From: Bolinopsis microptera
Taxonomy: Eukaryota > Ctenophora > Tentaculata > Lobata > Bolinopsidae
Direction: 5' to 3'
Length of the DNA: 60,000 nt
Assembly: GCF_026151205.1 (NCBI RefSeq)
Contig: NC_087081.1
Coordinates: forward strand, 11,721,113-11,781,112
Below the pieces are notes generated by a model. That model worked only from the letters and a program-made list of their open reading frames with translations. It had not been told where the DNA came from and did no database searches. Positions 21,385 to 32,454 of this stretch are shown here, in pieces. The position numbers and the translations under genes were made by a program. Position 1 is the stretch's first letter; the number at the start of each line of letters is the position of its first letter.

Positions 21385-24300
21385 TCAGCTGTTATAGTCG
21401 CGTTCCAAATATAATAAAAACTTACTTATTTTAGAGCAAATCTGGCCCCCGTTTTGGAAAACAAACTGATTTCCTTGGCAAGTCCCAATGAGACTCCCTC
21501 CAATTTGGGAAATATGTTTTCTCTGACATTTGAAAGTGACGTGTGATCCTTCAGTCACCGGTAGTGGCGGTTCTGGTCCGGTTATTTTCATCATTTCATC
21601 GAAATTATCACAGAGTGCTGAAATAGTAGATGGCGATATGATGAATGAATTAATTTTTCCCACTAAATTCACAAATTCATGTAAATTTTGTTGATTTAAT
21701 AGCTCTATGTCATTGTCACTGTGTTTGGTAATTATTAAGTTAAAGCTCGTAATATTTACATTTGCAGTCGTCTTCCTTGGTTCCTTCGCCTGCAGCTACT
21801 CCTCCTGTTTTCTCCGGACATGGGGTACATTTTGTAGTTGTATCTCCTGAACTCCACTCATTCTCTGCACAGTCTAAACAACCTGCTACCTGGTCAAGGT
21901 ACTGACCACCAGCACACGATTCTGAAGATATTATTTCATCAATAAAATGTGTTTGTATTGGATAACATTTTGAAGAACATGTATATCGATAATCAATGTA
22001 AATGTTGAGGACGTAAAATCGACTTATGAAATCGCTCACTCCATGTGCAATCACTTTCTTGTTTTCCCTGTCCAGCTTTCACTCCTTTCCCTGACGGGCA
22101 GTCAGCGCACGTGGCAACGGTATTTCCTTCCGAGCTCCACTGATCTGGCGGACAATTTGAACAACCACGACTCTGATCGAAGAGTTGTCCAGCACTACAC
22201 GGCTCGCGATCTGCGAGAATGATTTTAACCCGTGGTCCAACTATGTTGCCAATAGTTATATATTTTACTGTCTTCAAAACACTGGGGCTATGCACTGTTA
22301 CGTGACTGTTTGCTTGCACATTCGATAAATCAAGAAATGTTGCTGTATCTAGCAATAAATTTCGTTGTGATAACAAAAAAGAGGTGAACTTACTCCATGG
22401 GCAGTCATTTTCTTGTTTTCCCTGTCCAGCTGACACACCTTTTCCTTGTGGACAAGCTGTACAAGATGGACTTGTATTTCCAGCAACACTCCACTCATCA
22501 GCCGGACATTTCACACAACCGTTACTCTGATGAAGGAACTGTCCTGCAGCACACGGCTCTGAAAAGAAGGATGGAAATTTTTGTTAATTTTTTAAAGATC
22601 GTGATTTACAACTTCCAGTATTTGTTCCTCTTCAAGAAACTCGACAACCAATAATTCAGAGGCTTCAAGAAATTAGGATTTCACACTGTTCTAACAGAAG
22701 TTAATTGAAAAAAGTTTTGATTACAATTACAACAGAAGAACTGATCTTACCCCAAGTGCAATCACTTTCTTTTTTCCCTTCTCCAGCTGCCACCCCTTTC
22801 CCTGAAGGACATGTCTGGCAAGTAGCAGCGTTATTTTCATCCGAACTCCACTGATTCTCCGGGCAGTTGACACAACCGTCAACCTGGTCAAGACGTTGTC
22901 CTGCAGCACATGATTCTGAAAAGAACAAGGATGTATAATTATTATTGTTTTCAGCTAATGATTGTCAATCAATTTTAAATCGTTGAGAATGTTTTTACAT
23001 GTAATTGCTTTCAAGATTGAGCTTATACAGCGAAATACGCTAGTGTCTCAACATAAGACTTGTTCATGTTGTTATCAATGTAAATGTTGAGGACGTAAAA
23101 TCGCTCACTCCATGTGCAATCACTTTCTTGTTTTCCCTGTCCAGCTTCCACTCCTTTCCCTGACGGGCAGTCAGCGCACGTGGCAACGTTATTTCCTTCC
23201 GAGCTCCACTGATCTGGCGGACAATTTGAACAACCACGATTCTGATCGAGGAGCTGTCCAGCACTACACGGCTCGCGATCTGCGAGAATGATGGTAACCC
23301 GTGGTCCAACTATGTTGCCAATAGTTACATATTTTTTTGTATTCAAAACACTGGGGCTATGCACTGTTACGTGACTGTTTGCTTGCAAATTCGATAAATC
23401 AAGAAATGTTGCTGTATCTAGCAATAAATTTCGTTGTGATAAAAAAGAGGTGAACTTACTCCATGTGCAGTCATTTTCTTGTTTTCCCTGTCCAGCTGAC
23501 ACACCTTTTCCTTGTGGACAAGCTGTACAAGATGGACTAGTATTTCCAGCAACACTCCACTTATCAGCCGGACAGTTTACACAACCGTTACTCTGATGAA
23601 GGAACTGTCCTGCAGCACATGATTCTGAAAATAACAAGGATGTATAATTATTATTGTTTTCAGCTAAAGATTGTCAATCAATTTTAAATCTTGTTTTCAA
23701 GATTGAGCTTATTGAGCGAAATATGCTAGTGTCTCAAGATAAGACTTGTTGCAGAAAATAAAGGTGTCCTCTACAGTATTTAATACACCTGTAAATTGTA
23801 AAATTATTTATTCACCTGGTTTTTCACAACACTGAAGCGAAACACCATTGAGAGCCGTGTTATCATCCCCACCATTTTGATTTCCCTCGATCCTGGTTTT
23901 AATTCCACAAATGACTTGATCTGCTGGACACGAGAGTTTGCCCTGGTAATTACCCCATCTACCACCACCAACCTTGTAAGGATCATTACCACTGCTACTG
24001 CAATATAACTTTAAAGCGTTACCAGCAGTGTCGTCGTATGTCCGCGGGCCTTCAAGCTTGAAATCTGCAGCGTTGAATCCAGAAAGACAGGTGTCGCTAT
24101 ATAATCCCCATTCACCCCAATCTCCAGAGTCACTGCAAGCTTCATCACCAGTGTTGCAGGAGAGACAAATACCGTTTAGTGCAGTATCATCGTCTGAGAT
24201 GCCTTGCCCTTGGGATCCTTGCACTTTCTGTTTGAACTTGGTCACAAACCCACCATTTTGGCAGGTTGAGAAGCTTGTAGCCCACGTTCCCCAGTGGCCC

Positions 24301-24680
24301 TCCCATTTCAAGACAGAACCGGAAGGATACCACAGGACTGAAATACATGAATTGATGGGGAAGTTTACTTGCTAAAAAAGAAACAACTATGGTGCATAGA
24401 CTGATAGAAAATGTATGAAACTCAAAAATGGCTTTAAAAATGTAAAACTTAAATTTAAAGCCTTTCATTTGGTACATCGTTAATTTCAAAGCTCACACTT
24501 TCAATTAAAAAAACGATGTTATAATGACAATTGTTAATTTTACTTTTAGCAGTCGCTCTAACGATAAAATTGAACACAAACTTAGATAATAAATACACTA
24601 TAAATTTTAATGATACGTATTGACTAACCTTGCGTCGAGCAGATAGGGAAGTACAGAAAAAGCACGAATAGTGTTAACAT
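21385..24680 (-). CDS. Secreted protein: VMO-I domain, six ephrin-receptor-like Cys repeats, CCP
   Basis: The exons, in transcript order, are 24680-24629, 24337-23816, 23624-23460, 23279-23109, 22915-22751, 22558-22394, 22210-22040, 21921-21760 and 21617-21385, all in phase 1. The protein has about 601 residues. It starts with a signal peptide (MLTLFVLFLYFPICS). A vitelline-membrane outer-layer-I domain follows (about 18-191), with the typical W-G-x-W start, two DDxTALNG-type motifs and many Cys. Six repeats of about 55 residues come next, each C-x-x-G-Q-x(9)-C-x-x-C..W-S..C-x-x-C-P..D-C-x-W, as in ephrin-receptor-like (GCC2/GCC3) repeats. One sushi/CCP domain closes it. There is no membrane helix, so it is probably secreted (egg coat, mucus or defence are guesses). 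The last exon reads through a donor-like site (21421-21426) to a TGA; a further 46-nt exon at 21332-21287 is an alternative end. Confidence 0.82.
22040..22558 (-). repeat. Two-exon intragenic duplication, copy 2
   Basis: Exons 6 and 7 of the VMO-I gene and the intron between them are nearly identical to exons 3 and 4 (23624-23109), intron included. The copied unit is about 520 bp. Confidence 0.85.
23109..23624 (-). repeat. Two-exon intragenic duplication, copy 1
   Basis: Exons 3 and 4 with their intron; the partner is 22040-22558. Conservation of the intron shows the copying was recent, so the repeat number of this protein has grown by whole-unit duplication. Confidence 0.85.
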
Positions 24681-25564
24681 TTGCTGAAAGTCGACTATAA
24701 CGTTAATTGAAAGAAACTAAAATATCTTTCTATCCATAAACGGACTTCGAATAATTTGATATACACATATAAGAAGAATGGCGAAATTTTCTAAAACTTT
24801 TCAATTTTGAAGAGCAGTATTATATACCAACCAACATATAGGTTGGTAGGTTATGGGCATAATCTTAGCATTTTATTTGTAATTGTATCAATATAATATT
24901 GGCTTCAAGGTTTGAGGTTAGCTTGCATCTTGTTCATAAAGTAGAAGTAAATTACGTTAGGGCCATAAAAAGTTCGGGAGCGATTTTAATATATCGATAA
25001 ACATCTTCTTTCTCCAAAATATGTTTTGTTAACGAAAAACAGTAAATCGAGGACTGCACTTGGCTATTTGGCATCGCTTGGTAACAAAAGACAAACGAAC
25101 AGTATCTCAATCTGAACAACGGAGACCATGAACTAGTATAGGTGCAGTTTGTAAGTGCACTGCCAGTATAATACTCAGTCATCCTAATGACTATCATGAG
25201 TGACCTGATCTAAGTCACCTCGAAGGTACTAGCTAGAAGAATCATACTGCTCACACACAAGGTGCTGACCATTATAGAGGAGACATTGTCATTAGGGTAG
25301 ACAACTTTAACATCTTTAAACAAGAGTTAGGGGTTTAGGGGTTATCATGGTTTAGGTATTGGCCTCGTCCTCAGCTCGGGTATGTATGAGCTTGAATTAG
25401 AGCTCTCACCATCTATTGTTTTGCGCACAGCTCTCTTACAAGCCTTTGTTTTGGACTGGGTAATGTCTGTTCCTGCTTGTTTGCTACAGCCTACATGGCC
25501 GCTCTTAAAGAAGCACGCTTACAACTACTACGTGCTACTATATATAAGATTGAAGGCTGTTTAA
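24681..25564. other. Non-coding stretch
   Basis: Upstream flank of the VMO-I gene; no exon recognised on either strand. Confidence 0.5.
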
Positions 25565-26934
25565 GGGGGGGGGGGGGGGGGGGTTCACCCTGATTTTTTT
25601 GTAAAACTTGGTTTCGAGATAGCAGTTGACCAACAAACTAGACCGGTGACCAAACTTTTGAGGGGGTCCCCGACCCCAACCGCCAAACGGTGCCCGCGGG
25701 GCAGCCACGCCCATATTTGGTTCAAATTAGGCCCAATTTAGCCAAATACCCTGAACATGCCCAAAACCCAGATTTTATGTGCTCTACTTGTAGCTAGTGG
25801 TCCCCTGAACAAGTATATGAATTTTCATCAAGATTGGGCAAAAAATGACTGAGTTATGAGCCAAAAACCATATGACCATATTTGGGCATACGCACCAAAT
25901 TTGATCGATTTTGGCCCATAGATTGGTCAAATATCAATATTTTTGAATGAAACTAACTTTATATGAAAGGTAAGCTTATACTACACATTCTCTATGATTA
26001 TCAGCTCAGTATCTACCTAACTGTGGATTCTGTGTTCAAATAATCACAAAAAATGAACTAAATCGTCCATATCTCAGTTCGCGATATTTGCAAAACTGAT
26101 TTCGCTCAAAACAATAGAACTCAATAGGGTTTCAATATTTTTACATGAAATTTTCAGAATCAACGTAGAATCGCATTTCTACCTTATCTCTTGTATTGAA
26201 ATTTTGAGTTAGGCCTTTATAAAAATTTGGCGGCCAAATTCCAAAATTTGCCAGGCATTTTTCAGAATTTGGCCGCCAAATTTTTTAAAAGGCCTAACTC
26301 AAAATGTCAATACAAGAGATAAGGTAGAAATGCGATTCTACGTTGATTCTGAAAATTTCATGTAAAAATATTGAAACCCTATTGAGTTCTATTGTTTTGA
26401 GCGAAATCAGTTTTGCAAATATCGCGAACTGAGATATGGACGATTTAGTTCATTTTTTGTGATTATTTGAACACAGAATCCACAGTTAGGTAGATACTGA
26501 GCTGATAATCATAGAGAATGTGTAGTATAAGCTTACCTTTCATATAAAGTTGGTTTCATTCAAAAATATTGATATTTGACCAATTTATGGGCCAAAATAG
26601 ATCAAATTTGGTGCGTATGCCCAAATATGGTCATATGGTTTTTGGCTCATAACTCAGTCATTTTTTGCCCAATCTTGATGAAAATTCATATACTTGTTCA
26701 GGGGACCACTAGCTACAAGTAGAGCACATAAAATCTGGGTTTTGGGCATGTTCAGGGTATTTGGCTAAATTGGGCCTAATTTGAACCAAATATGGGCGTG
26801 GCTGCCCCGCGAGCACCGTTTGGCGGTTGGGGTCGGGGACCCCCTCAAAAGTTTGGTCACCGGTCTTAGTTTGTTGGTCAACTGCTATCTCGAAACCAAG
26901 TTTCACAAAAAAATCAGGGTGAACCCCCCCCCCC
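25565..26934. mobile_element. 1.37-kb near-perfect inverted repeat (foldback element)
   Basis: The left arm (about 25565-26240) is repeated in reverse complement (about 26275-26934) with few differences. The short centre contains 'ggcggccaaatt' and its complement. The element begins with a run of about 19 G and ends with a run of about 11 C. TTAA lies immediately outside both ends (25561-25564 and 26935-26938), fitting a piggyBac-type TTAA target, though TTAA is palindromic and could be part of the arms. It has no coding capacity. It separates the two paralogous secreted-protein genes. Confidence 0.88.
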
Positions 26935-26938
26935 TTAA

Positions 26939-27297
26939 TCGTAGTTGTGAGCCAGAAGACACATCAAGGTGAGCGCAACGACATTATAATGTGCACAGTC
27001 TGTAACTTATGTTATTGTGTATAACTATAAAGCTGTTGTGGGTATCATTATACGGAGGCAAAAAATATCATGAATTACAATTTACGATGCTATATTTAAA
27101 TGGCTATGTTCACTGTGATGATTACGCCAACACTCAGCATTGTATTTGATAATCTATTTCCTCTGACATTGTTGTAAGATAACTAACAAACTAGCTTACC
27201 TGCTGCTCAGCCGTGTAGAATGTAGAATGTAGAATGTAGATGCGACTATAATAAACTGATCTAACTATACCCCTACCCTAGTAAGATGTTAGAAAGA
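26939..27297. other. Spacer and 3' end of the betagamma-crystallin gene
   Basis: This holds the 3' counterpart of 21287-21384: a (TGTAGAA)3 tract with a possible 46-nt exon (27245-27200) and an inverted repeat built on gcgactataa/ttatagtcgc. The same arrangement follows the VMO-I gene. Confidence 0.5.
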
Positions 27298-29723
27298 TCA
27301 GCTATTATAGTCGCGTTCCAAATATAATGAAAACTTACGTATTTTAGAGCAAATCTGGCCTTCGTTTTGGAAAACAATCTGACTGCCTCGACAAATCCCA
27401 ATAAGGGTCCCACCAATTTGGGAAATATGTTTTCTCTGGCATTTGAAAGTGACGTGTGATCCTTCTGTCACCGGTAGTGGCGGTTCTGGTCCGGTTATTT
27501 TCATCATTTCATCGAAATTATCACAGAGTGCTGAAATAGTAGAGTTAGAAGCGAACTAAACGATAATTTATCAAAATCATTTCTTAAAAACTGTTGCAAA
27601 ATTAAAGCAACTTGTTTGAGTCAAAAAAGAAAAAGTAAAAAACTTCCAAAAACGATACATATTTACATTTGCAGTCGTCTTCCTTGGTTCCTTCGCCTGC
27701 AGCTACTCCTCCTGTTTTCTCCGGACATGGGGTACATTTTGTAGTTGTATCTCCTGAACTCCATTTATTATCAGCACAGTTTAAACAACCTGTTTCCTGG
27801 TCAAGGTACTGACCACCAGCACACGCTTCTGAAGTGTCCTCTATCAAATTGGGAAACACAAACATTCGCATCATTCGTGATTTATAAATAAGTTTACGAA
27901 TTAGAGACAGCAACCCTCGTAAGATAAATAAAATAATATAATAACACTCGTTAAATTGAATTAAAATATTGAGTATGATTATACAGAATGATATTTAACG
28001 AAAAATTGCTCACTCCATGTGCAGTCATTTTCTTGTTTTCCCTGTCCAGCTGACACACCTTTTCCTTGTGGACAGGCGGTACAAGATGGACTTGTATTTC
28101 CAGCAACACTCCACTCATCAGCCGGACAGTTTACACAACCGTTACTCTGATGAAGGAACTGTCCTGCAGCACACGGCTCTGAAAAGAAAAATCAAAATTC
28201 ATGTACTAATATAAGTAGTTTTGAATTTATATTGCTTAATCAATTTTTTATGTTTTTCTTGTCTCATTCTTTAATAAGTAGGGACATAGATTTCGGAGTA
28301 TTTAGGGGTCGTTCACATATTACGTAATCAGCCGAGGGGGGGGGGGGGGGGGGGTTTCCAAATGATTATGCTAATGTAATTTTGACACAATAGCTATGAG
28401 TAAAACTAAAACTGATTACGGAGGGGGGGGGGGGGTAAATATTGTCCAAAAATTGATAACGTAATAACTAATATGTGAACGACCCCATCAAGGCAAAGTA
28501 ATGAAAATCTAGACATGACCAAAGTTACTAAAGTGCGTTTTATCAAGTGCGATCTTATCAAGTGCGATTTAACCAAAATCAAAACATCAAAATACTGAAC
28601 GTACTCCAGGTGCAGTCATTTTCTTCAGTTCCCGCCCCAGCACTCACTTCCTTACCATCTGGACACTTAGTGCAAGATCGTGATAGTACTGTGGTACTGT
28701 AGTGGTCAGCTTCACAGGGCAGGCACTCGAACTCACCCGATAGATATTGACCTCGACTACAATCTGAAGAAAAATCATTGAATACACGTATTGACGTAGT
28801 AATGTTTTACAAAAAAAGCTACTATGTATATGATAAGTGATAACTTTATATAACTATTTTAAAGTTATTTTGATTATTCACATTATACACATTTCAAGGA
28901 ATAGTTTAACTAGAAATTCCTTAAACTTAGAGATTATCAAAATTTGAAAGAAAGTACAAGACGGCAACACAAAGTGTATGTGCAGGCAAAATACTCGTAT
29001 TATACTTATAGTAAGCTTATTAAGCTTCTTATTGTAATGTTTAAGTTCTTAACAGAACTTTATCCATTAAGGTATCAGTTAATAAATAAGTAACTGTAAT
29101 TGGCACGTATGATTCATGATTGTTCTAAGACTAAACTATAAAATACGTACGCTATTTTCCAATTATTACTAAAGAATCCAACCCACTTACCGTCGACTAG
29201 TTTCACTGAGGAGACTTTTTTGTTAAAGTCGTAACCAATAAAACGCCATTTAGCAGGTCCAGCGGCAATAAACAAAAACGTTTCAAAGTCTGGTTTATCG
29301 AAAAACTTCCATACTTCGTTACCGTCTATTTTGAACGCGGACACATCGTCAAAGTTATACTCTGCTTGATTTAGATCCGCAATTGACCCACTGATCTCCA
29401 AATTACCAGTCTCTGAAGGACCCCAGCTTCTACTCAATGTTAGTGTGCCTGAGCAACGTGAAATTAACATAATTAGTCTCCGAAGTAGGAATGTGTCATC
29501 AATAATGTCATTTACTTCTCGTATAAATCCTTTAAATTAATACCATGAAAACCACGGATTAAGTACGTTTACATTTTATGTTATTACATTCTTATGATCG
29601 CCACAGTGTCATCTCATTCTCAACACTAACAGGTGCAATAACAATGTTGAACTTACCACAGACAGACAAAGAACCGACTTGCAGGAACACCAATAATTGA
29701 AACATTGACAAGATTAGTTTCAT
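27298..29723 (-). CDS. Secreted protein: betagamma-crystallin domain, three Cys repeats, CCP
   Basis: The exons, in transcript order, are 29723-29657, 29448-29191, 28763-28605, 28178-28014, 27828-27667 and 27530-27298, again all phase 1. The protein has about 347 residues: a signal peptide (MKLILSMFQLLVFLQVGS), then about 85 residues with two Greek-key-type motifs (FDDVSAF and FNKKVSSV, the place where betagamma-crystallins carry the calcium-binding D/N-x-x-S-S pattern). Three ephrin-receptor-like repeats and a CCP domain follow. From the second Cys repeat to the end it is nearly identical to the neighbouring VMO-I gene, while the head domain is unrelated. As in the neighbour, the last exon has a donor-like site (27338-27339) before its TGA. 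It is probably an extracellular, possibly calcium-binding protein. Confidence 0.8.
28315..28486. mobile_element. 172-bp inverted-repeat element with internal G-runs
   Basis: The ends read GGGGTCGTTCACATATTA and its complement, giving terminal inverted repeats of about 25-30 bp. Two runs of 14 or more G lie inside. No target duplication is clear. It lies in the intron between exons 3 and 4 of the betagamma-crystallin gene. Confidence 0.75.
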
Positions 29724-32446
29724 GTCTCAATTACTCTAATTCTATAAGAATTAATTATTAAAGGTTAAATACAAATGTGTGGCTTTTACTAATTCACTCG
29801 CCAGTGGCAGTGCGCTATTGAGTTTTTTTACGGTTTTGCAACCCAACGAAACGCCAACTCCGAAGCTAAACATAATCACTGCATGACAGATAAGCTATGA
29901 AATAAAATGATAGTGCTGATGAATATTGTTGTGATAAAAATTTTCAGAATAGTTATTACTATATTAGTTAAGGCAATCCAAAAAATTGGAGGACTTCGCC
30001 GCTTCGACGCGCCGCGCGAACTAGCATTCTTGCTTCGCAGAGCAACGATCTCGATGGGTTGACATCGTCAACCAATCCAAAAAACTAATGGTGCTGAAAA
30101 ACTACAGATGGAGAAGCAAAACATAAGATAAAGCAAAAATCACGATGTTCTCTTAGCAGTTTTCACTATTTAACTTTCAGTTTCACATCTCAGTCGCGTT
30201 TTTCTCGAACTTGAAGGTAAAGCATAAAGGCTCAGATCTACTTCTAGAGAGCTGGAGGAAATACTTATACTACTACTAGTACTGTCAGTCAGAGGCTCTC
30301 ACCAACAGTAGTTATATTTCCTGGCTCATTTAGAGGGCTCTTATTTTGTAATTCTCACGCAGTACAGGCAATTACGGCTTCTACTAATTGAAATTCGCTC
30401 GCCCAAAAATTTCACGTGACTTTGTTTTTTTTGGTTTTGCAGCCGTACAAAATGGTGTTACATAAACCCTAATCCCAACCCTAACCATAACCCCGAAGCT
30501 ATCCATAATCTTAACCACAACCCTAACCCTAACCCGAGCCCTAAATAATCGAATTCACGTTTTACTAGCCTGTCACGTGACCAAAACGGTATTTTGCCCA
30601 TAACTCTCCAGGGAAGCATTATAACCCTACGAGTACGTCATGGGGGGTGATTCGGAACCAGCGTCCAAAAATACACCGATCACTTTCATGCCTAAAGGGC
30701 CTTTTCACAAGAATTTTCTTAAAATTTGGGCGAGCGATTTAGTAGGAGCGCATTTGGCGAGTGAGAGTTCAACTTGAACTATAAGCTGATGACGATGTTA
30801 TTGGTGCCTGGTTTAACGTCAGAGAGCGCACTACTGGTTTTGTTCGCCGGGTTCATGGGAATATGAGAGTTAATGATAAAGGAAGCTACAGAATTAACTG
30901 CCCAGCCCAGGTAGAAACATTATATTATTGCGATGATCTTCACCACCAGATAAAAATATAATCTCTTATTCTTAAAAACACTGTTTAAAAGTCAAGAAAG
31001 CAGACGACAACGAATTAGACTTAGAGCTTAGTCCGCACGATGCACTATATAAATATTCTAAGTGTCCAGTAGTGAAAAAAAGAAGATGTTCACTTAACGT
31101 TTCAGGATCGTAACTCGTATGTAATTAAATAAGAGGCAACTCCCATGATAATAGGTAGTGCGCCATCGACAGTGAGCCGCGCGTGCCGACTCTAGGATGG
31201 TTTTTTAGCGCTAATTTCGGCCAGCACAATTTTCTTCAAACAAATAGATATTGAGTATCTTTCCCGACCTCTAATTGCAACAAAAATTGGTAAGCTTACT
31301 CATAGACTTACAAGGAAAGTGTCCGAAAAATTTAAAGCATATCCAACCATCAGACATTATGTTACAGCTAAAAGCAGCGTATTTTGCCCCATTTTGATCA
31401 CTATATCAACTCCGATATCCACCAAATTTTTCGGACAGTTGTAAAAGCCCTATTGGAAGGTCGTCGCCAATTTCCAGAATGATCTCATTTAAGGAACTGG
31501 AGATAAATCCGAATAATACGACAAAAATGGCCAAATTTGGTCAAATTACGCGACTTTTACAACTACTTTTGCTCCAAAAGCCGCGCACCATCAAATATGG
31601 CACCTAGGTGAAACTCACTGATCTTTCCAAAAAGGTATGACAAATTTGGTATTGTGAAAATTCTCACAGTCTCTAGAAAACAGAGGTACAAAAATTTTTA
31701 AAATCCGAGCAAGTTTATTTTTATCGTGCACCCCCTAATGATAATGGCTTAAATATTACTGGACAAGTCCACTCCTTTGCAAACTCTGCATAAATCAGTA
31801 GATTTATTAAACGAGGAAAACAGCCGGTAATACTTTAAATACCCAGACAAGTTCGGGAACGGAATTGGACTAACTTTCAAAATTTATTGATATAATTATA
31901 ATTTTCCTCCTCTTCTGATTATTGAACAACACGGGGGTGAAAACTACGGTGGAGGACGAAACGTACTTCGAAATTGTCCCAAAGTGGTGGACACTGGACA
32001 GCCTCGTGCAATCATGTAAAACTCCTTTGTAAGCGACAATATATTGCTAATTGCTTGCTTGTGCTAGACAGATTAAATCCTAACTCATTAATAGATCATG
32101 AGCCACTGAGACAATGCTTGAAGTTGAAGGCATGAACCTTGCATGCCATGAAGTCTAATATCTGCGAGCGGTTAGCTTTAAGTTTAACACTAGATTTACA
32201 TTATTCATGATTCCTCTGTTGCTGGTCTCAGAGTTGCATAAATTTACCCCCCCCCCCCCACGGCGGCGTGCAGCACTGTATAATTGCACTGCGAGCAATT
32301 AGCTTTAAGTTTAACACTATTTACATTATTCATGATTCCTCTGAAATGACCCTTGTAGAGGAGGGAGAGGGCCCATGCCCTTCAGAACAAGAATAGATAC
32401 CAACCAATGACCCACGTCCTTTAACACGTACAACTACAATATAAAT
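29724..32446. other. Gene-poor stretch
   Basis: No exon recognised on either strand. It contains a telomere-like tract (30462-30545) and a direct repeat of about 55 bp (32162-32218 and 32289-32343) with a run of 10 C between the copies. Confidence 0.45.
30462..30545 (-). repeat. Degenerate CCCTAA-like tract
   Basis: Several ccctaa and accctaacc strings, broken by other sequence. It is a counterpart of the TTAGGG-like tract at 11945-12060 on the other strand. Confidence 0.5.
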
Positions 32447-32454
32447 GATCTTAG

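Noticed and set aside
22397-22654. Plus-strand open frame across the Cys-repeat exons
   Set aside because: Shadow of the minus-strand coding exons; the same shadow recurs at 28017-28214.
24952-25197. Minus-strand open frame of 81 codons upstream of the VMO-I gene
   Set aside because: No splice link, no domain and low-complexity codon use.
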